A program made the position numbers and the translations under genes. DNA of 64,000 bases from Bilabrum cf. latius (Eukaryota; Bigyra: Bicosoecida; Bigyra; Bicosoecida), in the NCBI GenBank assembly GCA_965178125.1, contig OZ237752.1, positions 868,001-932,000 on the forward strand, in the 5' to 3' direction. Below are positions 44,435 through 56,344 of this stretch, in pieces; positions within the stretch are counted from its first letter, which is position 1, and each line of letters opens with the position of its first letter. The notes below the pieces were generated by a model. It saw only the letters and a program-made list of their open reading frames with translations. It made no database searches and was not told the DNA's origin.

Positions 44435-45449
44435 CACCCGAGTTTTTCTTTCTTCATCCTCCCCCTCGCCCTCGACTTTCGCTCGCCCGTTTGTTTGTTT
44501 TTGGCACCCGTCCACCCGTCTGGCTCGCTGGGGCGGCGGCCCGTCCGCGTCTCGGGGACACCCACCCACAGCTTGCACACCCGAGTTTTTCTTTCTTCAT
44601 CCTCCCCCTCGCCCTCGACTTTCGCTCGCCCGTTTGTTTGTTTTTGGCACCCGTCCACCCGTCTGGCTCGCTGGGGCGGCGGCCCGTCCGCGTCTCGGGG
44701 ACACCCACCCACAGCTTGCACACCCGAGTTTTTCTTTCTTCATCCTCCCCCTCGCCCTCGACTTTCGCTCGCCCGTTTGTTTGTTTTTGGCACCCGTCCA
44801 CCCGTCTGGCTCGCTGGGGCGGCGGCCCGTCCGCGTCTCGGGGACACCCACCCACAGCTTGCACACCCGAGTTTTTCTTTCTTCATCCTCCCCCTCGCCC
44901 TCGACTTTCGCTCGCCCGTTTGTTTGTTTTTGGCACCCGTCCACCCGTCTGGCTCGCTGGGGCGGCGGCCCGTCCGCGTCTCGGGGACACCCACCCACAG
45001 CTTGCGCACCCGAGTTTTTCTTTCTTCATCCTCCCCCTCGCCCTCGACTTTCGCTCGCCCGTTTGTTTGTTTTTGGCACCCGTCCACCCGTCTGGCTCGC
45101 TGGGGCTGGCCCGCTGGCCGGCTTGTCGGCTGGCCCGCCTCCCGGTATCTCGGCGGCCCGTCCGCGTCTTGGGACACCCACCCACAGCTTGCACCGCGTT
45201 TTTGCTTCTCCCACTCGCCCTCGACTTTTCGTTTTTACTCCCGTCCACCCGTCCACCCGTCTGGCTCGCTGGGGCTGGCCCGCTGGCCGGCTTGCCGGCT
45301 TGCCCGCCTCCCGGTATCTCGGCGGCCCGTCCGCGTCTTGGGACACCCACCCACAGCTTGCACCGCGTTTTTGCTTCTCCCACTCGCCCTCGACTTTTCG
45401 TTTTTACTCCCGTCCACCCGTCACCCGTCTGGCTCGCTGGCGGCTGGGG
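44427..45449 (+). repeat. 143-bp tandem satellite seeded by the tRNA-Leu 3' end
   Basis: The sequence agcttgcacacccgag, which starts in the last bases of the tRNA, recurs at 44427, 44570, 44713, 44856 and 44999, exactly 143 bp apart. Diverged units follow at 45186 (interval 187 bp, carrying a 44-bp insertion rich in ggcccgctggccgg) and 45355 (169 bp), ending in a partial copy. The first units are almost identical (one base change at 45005). All frames are open, but reading is periodic with the unit and shows no protein family. Confidence 0.93.
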
Positions 45450-46278
45450 TGTGTCATGGCGCCTAGTTGGCCACCAGGTGCAGCTGCTGTGACAACGATC
45501 TGCTCATTGCTTTATTCTGCAGCAAGTGTGGAATTATTACTTGAAACTTGAATCCATTTGAATGCTGTTGTTCGCTGAAATTTTGAGTTTTTATTTTTTA
45601 TTTTACTTTTTTATCTGCTTTTCGGTCATTTATTGTTTGGGTGCGCTATCTGGGTTACCACCTCACCGCCATTTCCAGCCCATTTGTCTCCTTTACTTCA
45701 GCCACCAGCTGCTCTTCAGCCGCCTCCACCTGCCAACCCATCCCCCGACTAAGTTGCATCCCCATAGTAGCAGGGGCAGGGGCAGGGGCAGGGGCAGGGG
45801 CAGGGGCAGGGGCAGGGGCAGGGGCAGGGGCAGGGGCAGGGGCAGGGGCAGGGGCAGGGGCAGGGGCAGGGGCAGGGGCAGGGGCAGGGGCAGGGGCAGC
45901 GTGTGCCACATGCGCTGCTGGGAGGCAGACAGTCTCAAGAGGCAAGCGAAAGAATGTAGGTAATGTCCAATGCAAGGTACCCTAGACGAGCCTTGGGTGG
46001 GGTGCGCCTGCATGCGCCAGCCTGGGTGCTGCCGAGGACCGACCCACGGTGCCTATGTCGCAATATTGCCAGAATGATTACGAAATGTATATTGATAGTA
46101 TCAAATGCAAGCCATCAAATGCAGTGTTCGTGCGCCAGGCGCGTACTTGGGTGCCGCTAAAAACGAAACCAATATTTTCTACGGCCCAAACAGCACCGTA
46201 CTAGTCGCGGAATGCGACGCACACTTCCCAGCCGCCTACTGCATCAGCGCAAAGAGATACGACCATCTCACCAGAGAA
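45450..46278. other. Intergenic region with GGGGCA microsatellite
   Basis: Apart from the hexamer array at 45770-45899, this region contains an AT-rich block (45540-45640) and the upstream region of the lectin gene. Long open frames through the array are repeat artefacts. Confidence 0.5.
45770..45899 (+). repeat. (GGGGCA)n microsatellite, about 21 copies
   Basis: An uninterrupted hexamer run. Four-G tracts every six bases should be able to form G-quadruplex on the plus strand. It lies in a non-coding spacer between the satellite and the lectin gene. Confidence 0.95.
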
Positions 46279-47997
46279 ATGCGACAAATCATTTCTGTAC
46301 TAGTGGCTCTCCTCGCCTGCCCGGCGCTCAGTGTGCATGGGCGACGAGCAGCAGGCCAGCAGCACCTTCGCAGCGCTGGCTCTACGTTGTCAGCCTCGGT
46401 CCGCGCCAACAGCAGGCACCAGAGCCGCGGCAGCCATGCGGCACAAGTAAACAGTAAGTCTGATAAGCTTGACACGCACTCCTGCGACGTCAGCGCCTTG
46501 GCCGCGAGGAAGCCAGCAAAGGGCGACACGCTCCGGAGAGGCGAGATTATGCAGTCCGCCGCCGGCCCACTCGAAAATGGCTTGTCCAAGGATTCGACGC
46601 GTGTGTGGCTCCGGGCTGACTGCAAGCTGGTCGTAGATGGCAAGGATAAGGCGGGATTGTTCATCTCGGGTAACTCCGAGAAGCTGGCCGACCACTGCGC
46701 GCTGCTCTTGACGGATGCGTCGTGCAGCACGCAGGGAGACCTGGCCATCATCGACACGGACACTGGCAAGTACCTCTGGCGGGTGGAATCATCTATATTC
46801 ACACCTGAGGTGGACACGTTTCTGGTCCAGGGGGACGGCAATGCCGTTCTCCTCCAGGAAGGCGCGCAGCTGCTGTGGAGCACCGATACCGGAGATAACA
46901 AGGAGGGGTCGGGGGAGTTCCACTTTGACCTGGAGGTGCGGGAGGACGTGCACAGTCTGCAGTGCGGTGCAGGGGCCCTGCAGTCGTCGTACCACCAAGT
47001 GACCGACGTCGACGTGCTGTCTCCGGGGCAGGTGCTGCGAGCCGGGGCCGCCTTGAAGGCGGGCGAGGGGGAGGGGGCCGAGCTGCGCATGCAGGGAGAC
47101 TGCAACTTGGTGGTGTACCGAGGGGGCAAGGCGCGCTTTGCGACCCATACGGCGGGCAAGGGGACCGAGGGGAAGTGCGCACTCGTCATCACGGGGGACG
47201 GGTGCGACACCCAGGGCGACCTGGCCATCGTGGACAGCGCCTCCGGGCAGTACATCTGGCGGGCGCCTACCTCGCTGATGAACCCGGGTGCAGATACCCT
47301 TCGTCTGCAGGGGGACGGGAACGCCGTCCTGTTCCAGCAGGGAGGTGCTATCGCGTGGTCTGCGGGGTCGGCGAACCTGGATAGTCCTGGCGAAGACAAG
47401 ACCTTCGGCAATGGTCTCAAGGCGGCGGAGCTGCAGGTGGCCATCAAATTGGCGGCTTCGAGTCGATGCGACCCCTAGGCTCTTGCTAAGCGACCTGCCG
47501 CCAGTGGCGAGTAGCTGTGGAGCGATGAGGTGCTGGCCATGGGGCAGTCGCTCCGGTCAGGTGGGGCCTACAGCAAGGCCTCTCTGACGGTACAGGACGA
47601 CTGCAACCTGGTGTAGACGGATATGAACGGACATATCAACTGGAAGACGGATAGCCAGGGCAAGGCCCAGAAGTGCGCACTCGTCATCACGGGGGAGGAG
47701 TGCGACCGCGCGGGAGATCTCGCTCTTGTGGACATGGACAGCGGGGCGTACCTGTGGAGCATCGACACGTCCTACATGCGGCCCACGGCCAGGGTGTTGC
47801 AGTTATTGGACAGAACCATGTACCTGCGCCAGCAGGCTACGCTCTCAAGTATGTGGTGGTCGGTTGTCGACGAAGGATTCTAGTCAGATGATCCCATGTT
47901 GGACGAAGCCAACCACCACCCTCCGCCCCGTGAGGGACAACCGGAAGGCAGTTTCGTGGAGGCGTTCACTTATTTGAGCTAGCCCCAGCAGAAGTGA
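46279..47997 (+). CDS. Secreted bulb-type (mannose-binding) lectin repeat protein
   Basis: Starting at ATG 46279 gives a clear signal peptide (MRQIISVLVALLACPALSVHG) and 572 residues to TGA 47995-47997. The open frame extends further upstream to 46105, but without signal features. Repeated beta-prism units carry the B-lectin pattern: WLRADCKLVV, LVQGDGNAVLL, MQGDCNLVVY, LQGDGNAVLF and, past the UAG codons, VQDDCNLVQTD. Each is followed by LWR/IWR/LWS-type strands and by repeated DLAIVD.-SG.Y.WR blocks, so there are three or so tandem lectin domains. The canonical QxDxNxVxY sugar-binding residues are only partly kept. UAG codons at 47476, 47512, 47614, 47881 and 47980 all lie in the C-terminal third. 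It is probably an extracellular or vesicular glycan-binding protein. Confidence 0.75.
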
Positions 47998-48718
47998 TAG
48001 AGGGGGGGCGGGGCTTGTTCGGCGGCCGTGGATGCCAGTGGCATCATGACCCGAGATTGGCATCATGACGGAACCCGCTCTCGCTTTCTCGGCGGATGCC
48101 TGCGTAATCGGATATGGATGCTTCCACACCGAATGGCGCGAATCGAAAAGATTGCGATAGTCACCGCTTTCAATCTGAAGCACATCCTGGATGCGCTATA
48201 AGTCACAACAATCTGGATCAACCCGATCTGCTGAAGGGCCGAGCAGGAAATTCCACTGGGTGACCACGGCGGTCACAACCCGAATTCGGAAAATGTTGCA
48301 ATCATTTTGTCCCGCGTCTCTGCGTCGGCGAGGCGCTGAAGTGTGCTTTGGACAGGCGTCGGGTGAGGAGCCAGCGGAGGCACCAGCAGCAGACCAGTCG
48401 CCGGTGACAGCTCCCTGATCCGAGATATCCCTGACTTGGACGCAGTCATTTTGACTCCAGTAGCGGCAGCTGAAACTTCGTCACCTGCACCTGCACCTGC
48501 ACCTGCAGCAGGTGATCAGGGTTTCCGCTTCCGCCGCGGCGCCTGGAACAGGCCGGGACTCAAAAGGCCCAGGCCTTGGCGAGACTTAAGTCGCAGCTGC
48601 CAGTGCAGCCAAAGCACCATATGCATGACTGCCTGACTCTCCTCTCCTCTATCCGTCCCATCGTCGAGTCTTGCATCCACTGGCATTGCTGTTGAGCAGC
48701 GATCAATCAGGTTTCGAA
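47998..48718. other. Convergent intergenic region; possible unannotated small gene
   Basis: Lies between the 3' ends of the lectin gene and the RS-rich protein gene. An ATG-initiated 75-residue frame at 48191-48418 (TGA stop) and an overlapping frame around 48367-48636, which contains RDIPDLDAVILTP and an Ala-Pro run, could be exons of a small gene. No convincing splice arrangement or family match was found, so neither is called. Confidence 0.35.
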
Positions 48719-51700
48719 TCACGCTAGCCCGCCCGTGGCAGCCCCCTGCATGACGCTGTCGTGCACCCACGACGCATCGGCCGAGCCAGTCGTGTCTCCT
48801 TCCGTCTCGCTGGCGGATGCATCCACGCTCTCGTCGCCCACGCTGCCCTTGCTGCCGCTTCGGGTAGGAGTCATCCCCGCCCCTGCAGCGTTTGTTCCCT
48901 GCTCCTCCCCTTGGCCCCGGTCTTCTCCCCTCTCGTCTCGGTCAAAGTCTCCTGCTAAGTCGCCTGCTTGACTCTCCCCCGCCACCGAACCTGCCTGCTC
49001 AAGCCCAAACCAGCCTCGCACCATGTCAAGCAGTCCGGGCGCCTCTCCCCGGGACCCTAACTCCTTGGGGGTCTGTCTGCCACTGCCACCATCACACCGT
49101 TCAATCTGGCTGGAAGCAGGATCGGATAATCCACTGCCCTCAGGCCCACCCTCGCTCCTCCTCGACAGGCCATCCACTTTGCTAGCAGACTCCCCACCGG
49201 ACCTGTCTGCCTAGATCTACTCAATCCCACATCGGCTGCTGCCAGTCGCAGCGCTGCCTCCGGCGCCACTGCAGCCCGTGCCAAAACCGGGCTCTTCAGA
49301 TCCGCGGCCGAATGACATGCCCCTGCCAGCCACGCCCTCCCCACGGATCGGGGACGGCATGTCTCCAACACCAGCTTGGGTGCTGGCACCGACCTCTGAC
49401 GACGAGCCATTCGATGATTCGTTGGGCGCCGCCGACGCCGCATGTGACGAGTGCACTCCAGCAGGAGCAGCAGCTATTGCACCTCCAGATGCACCATTCC
49501 CAGCCTCACCCGCACCGCCGTTCGAGCTCATGTCTGTTGTGTTTGCGGACAGGGACAGCAGCGAGCCTGACGATACCTGCGCCTCACCACCTACTTGGGA
49601 CGGACTTGTACCGCCGCTTGCGCTGCTGCTGCCCCCACCAGTGGCCTGGCTCGAGCGCGGTGCAGAGCCTCCAGGATCTCCACGAGCAGGGTCCGATACA
49701 GCCGAGGAGGCAGACAGCAACGAGGCCGATGAAGACTCTTGCTGGAGCCGTTCGAGACGATTGGAACTGCTCGACCCGCTCCCACTCGTGGCACTCGTGG
49801 CACCTGACTCCGCACTTCCAGCACGACTAGATCGCGCCCCCTCCTGGCAATCTCCTCCGCCTGGGATCAGGGTGCGACTGGCCTGCTCGCTCGTTGGGAG
49901 TAGGAGCACCACCTCTCCAGGCACCCAGGCAGCGTTGACTCGGCGGTACCGCAGCTGTAGCATCTGCTTCCCGGCGGAGGAGCGGACCGTTTCCGCCTTG
50001 GCCTCCATCAGAACGACCTCGTTCCTCGCGTCGCTGAGAGTGCCCGGCTCGGGCATGACAAGCCGCGGCCCCGGGGTGCCATCGGGGCCTGGAGGCAGCT
50101 GGCCGTCCCAGGGCAGGGCGAGGCCGCAGTGCCCGCACAGGACGAATAGGCTCTCGCCAGTGCCGATGAGGCGCTGCCTCCGATCCAGCTGGGGCATGTC
50201 CCACTCTATCTCCCCGTCGTCCTCGTCCTTCACCCGCAGCCTTAGCTCCCAAGCGAGGGCGGCCAGAGGGCCAGCACCGGTACCCGCGCTGGGCTGGGAC
50301 CTCCGTGCGCTCAGCACGCTGGCACGACCAGCCTCTCTCGCAGCCCGGAGGGTCTCTGCCACCATCGCGGGGTCCAATTCGTCCCCTGCATCGGCCGCTT
50401 CGTCGGGGCCTGCCCCTGCCCCTGCCCCGTGCACGGAATCTGCACCGTTGGCGCCGCCAACAAGCCCACTCGTGCCCGTGCCGGAGCCGCCTCTGGGCCT
50501 CGTAAAGCTGGGCATGGGCGCGTCTCCCTATGAGGGGAGCAGCCAGTCTCCGCCTGCCGCGATGCACAGCCGCTGCAGGCCCTTCTGCACATCGCCCACG
50601 GTGGCCTCGGGCAGCAGCTGTATGGAGCGCCACTCCGTCGTGTACGGCTGCCGTCGCTTCGGCTTTGCAACCCGCTCTTCCTGCGCCTTGGCATCGTTGG
50701 ACGAGCCTTTGCTTGCCTCGAGCGATGTAGAAGACTTATTTGGGACGGGCGTCGCCGATGGTTGGCCTTGCCCAGCTGGTGCTGGTGCTTCGCTCGATGG
50801 ACGAGGCGCAGCAACCGCTCCCTGTGGATGTCCTTGCACAGCGGCTGGCGCTGCAGTTGGCGTCAGAAGACGTCCATTATCGTGCTGGTTGGCATCGCTG
50901 GAGCTGTCAGCACGTCTCGCGACAGGGGTGTGCTGCAGGGCGGGCGCAGCGCTCTGCCCTCTCTGCATGCGGCCTGTGCTGCTGCCCTCTGATGACCCCA
51001 TGCTCGATCGCTGGCTCTTGTCGCCCGCTGGAAGGATGGACCCGTGAGGGTGCATGCTCAGCAGGGTGTCCTGGTGGTCGCCCGCCGTGCTCCTCGATCT
51101 CTGGGACTGCAGGGGCCGCGAGACGGTATGGGTGCGACCACGCGCGGGTGGGTCCGCCACATGGGTGGCGCTCCCCGCCTGCCCGCAGCTAGCATCGGCC
51201 CGCTGTTCGTGGCGCAGGGAGCTAGTACCGGTTGCATGTCCCAGCTGCACCTTGCGCTGCACGCTGTGCCAGGCAGCGACCATGCTCCCGCTCTGTGTGC
51301 TGGGCGGGCCCACAATCGGCGAGATGTGGACTGTGCCCGCATCGGCGTCGGAGTCACTCGTGTCACCGTCCTCCACCGAGTAATTGCTCGACTCCCAGCC
51401 GCGGCCGGTGGCGCCAGCGCCGTGCTAGTCACGTTCGCTCTCGCTCCGCTGGCTGGCACTGGCATTATCCGTAAAAGAATCAGGAACTCGCGGCGTGCCG
51501 CGGTAGCCACCAGCACCATCGCAGGGCACGCCGGTACTGAACCCACCGGAACCGCCGAGACCACGGGTCCAGGCAGGTGGGCGGTGTACCATGCCGGACC
51601 TCGTCCTCGGCGAGGCCTGCGTCCCGGAGGCAGCCGAAACGGCGTGCCAGCCCATGCGCCCAGGCCCGCTCGTATCGGCGCCTCCAGCCCCCGCAACCGA

Positions 51701-54353
51701 TCCACGCGCCGAATGAGCCGCAGCGCCAGTGCCGCTCCGACGAGTGGGCCCGCACTCGCTGCGCACCCCATGGCTCCCTGCGGCGCCCCTGCCGCTGCTG
51801 CTGCCGAAGCCCTCGACCACCCATTGGCGGTTGCTGCCCAAGATGCCGCGAGGCATGTCCGCGGGGAGGGCACCGGAGGCGGTCCGGGGAACAAAGCCCA
51901 TCATGCCCCTGGTTTCTCGCGGGCTGGGAGTGGACGGGGCCCCGCCTCTGCCCATCGCGCTTGTCCTCGTCCTCGTCCTGGACCTGGTGCCCGTCGACCG
52001 GGCGGAGTCCACGCCAGACCGCCCGTCCGGCAGCCTCTCTCTCAAGTCCCCGTGGCTGCCGCGATACGGACCAAGCGCTCGCTGCATGACCGCAGCAGGG
52101 CGTCCCACCGCACCCCGCCCCAGCGGCAGCAGACGAAGCCTGTGCTCCGCCCCGGCCCCCCCGCTCTCGCTGCTGCCGCCAGAGGGCCCCCCCTCGAGAG
52201 GACTTCCTCCCGGACCTGAGCCTGTATGCTCCCGACCAATCACAGGCCCAAACCCGGGCCCGATCGCCAGCATGCCATTGCCGTGCTACCCCTTCAGCTC
52301 ATCGCTATCGTCACCGCGATCGCCATCCATCGGGTCGTGGTCGCGCGCTGCACCCGGCAGGCTGTCTGTGGCCCACCCTCCCCAAGCATCCGCCGCCACC
52401 CTCCCGAACCTCCCCACGCCTACCGATCCATCTGCACGGTTACCCACGTCCCAGCTGCCCCGTCGGCCCTCCGAGGCCAGCTGAAGCCCCTCTGCCTCGG
52501 CCAGAGCCAGCCCAAGGTCGCCTGACCTTCGATCTCGCCTGCGCTCCGCCTGCAGCTGCCTGATCCGGCGATCCTCCTCGAGCTCAACGGATAAATGGCT
52601 GATCTTGGGCGCAGCGCGCTTCTTCCTTGATGACCGGCTGCCCCTATTGCTCTTCCTGCTGGAAACTCTCCCCGTCTTGCTTCCACTGGCAGTTTCCGAC
52701 CTGCTGCCTGCGGACCGATCGTCGGCCGTGTTGGGCCCTGCGTGGTGGCCTGCCTGACCAGGAACAGCGTTGCTGCTGCCAGCGCCGTGGGGATCCCTTC
52801 CTGCTGTTCCCCCCCGCGAATTCGAGCCGGCATCGTGCTCAGAGCTCTCCCTGGAAGCCGCAGACGCCGCCATGGAGGAGGCCGCGGAGGGCAACCTGCT
52901 CGAATACTCCCCCGTCAGACCGACCGATGGGAGACCCGCGATGGTGCCATTGTGCTCCCTGGATACCAATCCAGAGCCGCCCCCGGGAAGGACATCACCG
53001 CCTGCGAGGTGACCGCCGCCTCCAGTTGGCGAGGATGGTGACCCGTCCTCGTCCCCGGAGCCCTCCCAGGCGTGGGCGCCCCACCCGCCGGCGGGGTAGC
53101 GCACCGCGGTGCCGGACGAGGAGGCGCTGAGCAGCGCAGGCGGGGGTGCCTGAAGCGTTCCATTGCAGTGCACTGCGCCCGCAACAACTTGCGCGTCGCT
53201 GAGTGGCCCTGTGGAGCTGCTCCTGCTCCTACTCCTACTCCTGCTCCTGCTTACTTGCGGCTGCACGGCGAACCCCTCTTCAACGAGCGCGCTGGCGCTT
53301 GCTCGCTCTTGCGGCATGGCCATATCCCGACATTCCAATTCGTTGGCATCATCATCGCCATCGCCGGTTGCACTGTCGTCGTCATCGTCCAGGTCAGTGG
53401 CGGTAGACTCGTCGGCCTCCACTGGCACCGTCTCCCTGCGGACGAGGGGCGTGCGAGAGCCAGCCTGCTCATCCGGTGCGCCCCCTTCATTCGATGTGAC
53501 TGCATCATCGTTGGCGGATGTTCTGCCCAGCCCAGCAGGTGCCTGGAACGACTCTTCCTCGTCGAGCTGCAGAGGCCCTCCGGGGAGGACCAGCCTTGGC
53601 ACTGCTTGTGCTCTCTGTGGGCCTTTGCTCGTGGATTTTGCGCCCGACTCCGAAACCTTTTGCGATGAGTGGGATTTATCTTCATGCCGAGGCACTCCTT
53701 GATCGCTGGATGAGCTACTTCTGTCGCTCCCGGAGTGCTTGGATTCAACTGCTGCGCTCGGTCGCTCCTCGGCGGGACATGCAGTTGCTCCTGCTTGCTC
53801 TGCAAGCTCGTCGGAGAGCTCGCTTAGTTTTCTGGAACGATTGCCACTGTCAACATTCCCTGTCGGCAGTTGGTGCAACCCGTGCACATCTCCTAGGCCA
53901 CCAGGACTAGATGGCATGTCGTGCTGTGGGAAGAGGTCATCACTGCCGGCAGAGCTTGTCGGCGTAGCATCAAGTAGCTCTTCTGGAAGGCTCTGCGAAT
54001 AAGAGAAGGATGCGAAGGAGACAGTGAAGCAGCAAATTCGACATCATCGGCATAATGGCTCGAGTTGCCAGGCCTTCAGCAGCAGCGTATGCACCCCCGC
54101 AGCATTATGGAGGCAGACACGACAATGTATTACATGGAAACATACACGATAGGAACCGCAACGATCGAATTTGCGAAGTTTGGACGGCAAATGCGACAAT
54201 CCTCACTGGATCAACGTTTGCAACCTGTGCTGGAGCTTTCTACTGTACCTGCCTTAGTCTCTCTCGCAGCGATGATGCGTTCACAACATCCCCGTTTGAT
54301 ACTCGGCGAAGCTAGGCTGGAGGTTCGAGCCGCCACCTGGATGCGCCCGACAT
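48719..54353 (-). CDS. Large Ser/Gly-rich disordered protein with RS run, unknown function
   Basis: Exon 1 (54353-54249) encodes 35 residues (MSGASRWRLEPPAQ...) and joins in phase 0 (donor GTACAG, acceptor TTATTCGCAG) to exon 2 (53992-48719), giving 1,792 residues with a TGA stop. UAG codons in exon 1 and at 52286, 51425, 50528, 49217 and 49211 are read as Gln. Most of the chain is low-complexity Ser/Gly/Ala. Ordered islands are an Arg-Ser run SRSRSRSRSRSS (near 53240), a charged helix KISHLSVELEEDRRIRQL (near 52590), a block near 50600 (TTEWRSIQLLPEATVGDVQK), and a segment near 50130 with CGHCGLALPWDG preceded by EIEWDMPQLDRRQRL. The CxxC could bind metal. I do not recognise a family. It is a neighbour of RBM22, and the RS run hints at an RNA-processing role, but that is speculation. 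Confidence 0.6.
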
Positions 54354-54652
54354 GGACTGCGACCGGTCGACCTGCACTTGATTCGAGCCTCCGCACCCAG
54401 CCAGAGCAGACCACTAGGGAGTAGGATAGGGGCCGATACAGGTATATTAAGAAAACAAAATTAATCAGGACGGGTCAGTCATGTTTGATCTGGCTAAATG
54501 TGGTCATACAAGACAGCGAAGAAACCGCAAATGTGGCGAAGGTTCCGAGCACGTAGGCGTGAAACTGCCCATTGCAGCACCAAGCACACGCACGAAACGC
54601 GATACAAGAACCAGCATTAAAAAGAACTGTTTAATCAATTCTCATGATCGAC
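54354..54652. other. Spacer upstream of the RS-rich gene
   Basis: Holds the promoter side of the RS-rich gene and the 3' UTR of RBM22. AT-rich around 54430-54640. No gene seen. Confidence 0.45.
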
Positions 54653-56344
54653 TCACGAGGGCTTCAGCGAGCCCCCTTCCCGGCTGGCTGACATGGATGG
54701 GTACAGCCCACCAGCTGCAACCGCCGGGCGGCCGCTCGCTCCGCCAGCCCCAGCGCGGCGCACCGCCCTGTCCATGCCGCTTGAGGCGATATGTGCGGGG
54801 GTCCGGCGCGCGGAGGGGCCCGCCCTCCCGCCGGCCCCGCCGCTCGATGCAGCCGCGCGCAGCATGGCCTCAGCGTCCATCGAGCCTGCGGAACCACCGG
54901 TTGCGTGCGCGGCGACAGGACCCACCCCGGGGGGTGGCGGCGGAGGCGGGAAGGACTGCATTCCCGGGGGTGGGGGCGGTGGGGGATTTCCCCCGGCACT
55001 CCCCCTCGGTGGGGGCGGGGGCAGAGAGGGGGGTGCCGACGGAGCGGACTCTGACCCCAACAACGCCCCGCTCCCACCCCCAGACCCCCCCCGCTGGGCC
55101 CACCCGATTCGGAGCCGCACCCCGTCCACGACCAGCCGCCCGCGGGTGCGGTGCAGCGCCGACTGCGCGTCCTCCGTGGAGGAGTACTCCACAAAGGCCA
55201 TTTTCCGCTCCGAGTTGACCCGCACAGACTCGAGGGCACCGTAGGCCCCCATGGCCCGCCTGACCCCCGCCTCCCCCAGGGGCGGCTCCACCCCCCACAG
55301 GCACAGCGTGGCGGCATCCGCGCCGGCCTTGCCCGCGTCCAGCGCCTTCATCTTGGCGTCCTCCCTCTCCATGAGCCTGTCCGCCGAGCGGTCCGACGTG
55401 CCGAAGAACCTGTCCTTGATGCCCTGCTGCACCCCCTTGTGGTAGTAGTCCTTGTTCTCCCAGTAGTCCGCGGGGATGTCGTGGCTGTAGGGGCACTCCG
55501 CCCCCCGAGTGCATGTCCCCCTCAGGAAAAAGGTGCAGAGCTTGGGCCGGTTGCGCTCGTACCTCGGCTTGCTCCTCTTCAGCCGGAGCAGCTCCTCGTG
55601 CGCAGCGGGGGGGACTGCGCTCGCTGTGAATCCGGCGGCGCCCACGTCGCTGCCCGTTGTGGCCAGCTGCTGCCCGGCAGAGGCGCCGCCGCCTGCGGAA
55701 CCGCCGTTCGTGAGAGCGAGGGGCTGCTGGGCGCCTCCCGACGCGGCGCCGGCCCCGCGGGCGGCCTGGAGGGCGGCCAGCGCGGTCGTCTGCGTCTGAT
55801 TCTCGATTGTTTTGCCCGCCTCCTGGGCGTAGTATAGCATCATCGTGTCGCTCTTCGGCTGCACTGCGCCCGGGGCGAGGCCGCCGCCTGCCTGAACCGA
55901 CGAGCCGGCGGCGCCAGAGTACTTCCGGATCACCGCATCCCTTACTTTCAGAGGGAGACCGTACGTCAGGTCGTACAAGCAGCACTGGCAGCAGTTCTTC
56001 AGCTTCGAGCAGACCTAGCAGATGACCGTTCGCTTCATCCTAGCTTTGCGCCCCGGCTGCCACAGGAACTACGTCGTCACCCTACCGCACACGTTGCATT
56101 CAGCCCCGGCAGGTTTCTTCATCATCCGGGCGTAGGGATTGTCTCCTAGGCAGGTCTCTGCGATTTGATAGGGAAGAAAGGCGGTTCGAGTGGTATGCGG
56201 TGCTTTGGGAACGTTGGAAGGTGCCCGAACTGGATGTAGCAGCAGAAGCGGACGACAAATACCATAAAACTCACCGCACAAACGAGGCATTTCAACCTCT
56301 TCTGCCTTTGCGAGATTCGTATTGCTCGGTAGGCCAACCGCCAT
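54653..56344 (-). CDS. RBM22: Pre-mRNA splicing factor RBM22/ECM2/Cwc2 family
   Basis: Exons 56344-56275 and 56157-54653 join in phase 1 (donor GTGAGT, acceptor AATCGCAG) and give 524 residues with a TGA stop. The N-terminus MAVGLPSNTN...MPRLC joins ETCLGDNPYARM exactly as in RBM22 (SNTY..., LCQTCLGENPYIRM). Next come paired CxxC motifs (ECNVCG, CQVCSKLKN, CCQCCLYDLTYGLPL), a CCCH zinc finger (CTFFLRGTC...CPYSH, about residues 230-250), and an RRM (about 300-380; TLCLWGV and KMAFVEYS as RNP-like strands). A proline/glycine-rich tail follows. UAG at 56015-56017 falls exactly on the Gln of the family motif CQxCSKLKN, and UAG at 56069 lies in the preceding loop. RBM22 contacts U6 and the intron in the activated spliceosome and belongs to the NTC-related group. 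Identification is secure. Confidence 0.92.

Noticed and set aside
44427-45449. CRISPR array or protein-coding gene in the repeats after the tRNA
   Set aside because: Units are directly tandem with no unique spacers, the genome is eukaryotic, and the open frames simply repeat with the 143-bp period.
45562-45963. Open frame with a Gly-Arg run over the GGGGCA repeat
   Set aside because: All frames through a pure hexamer repeat are open; the flanks show no coding signal or start context.
54303-54353. Possible tRNA from a ggttcgagcc T-loop-like sequence
   Set aside because: No D arm, anticodon arm or matching acceptor stem could be formed. The segment is the first exon of the RS-rich gene on the minus strand.
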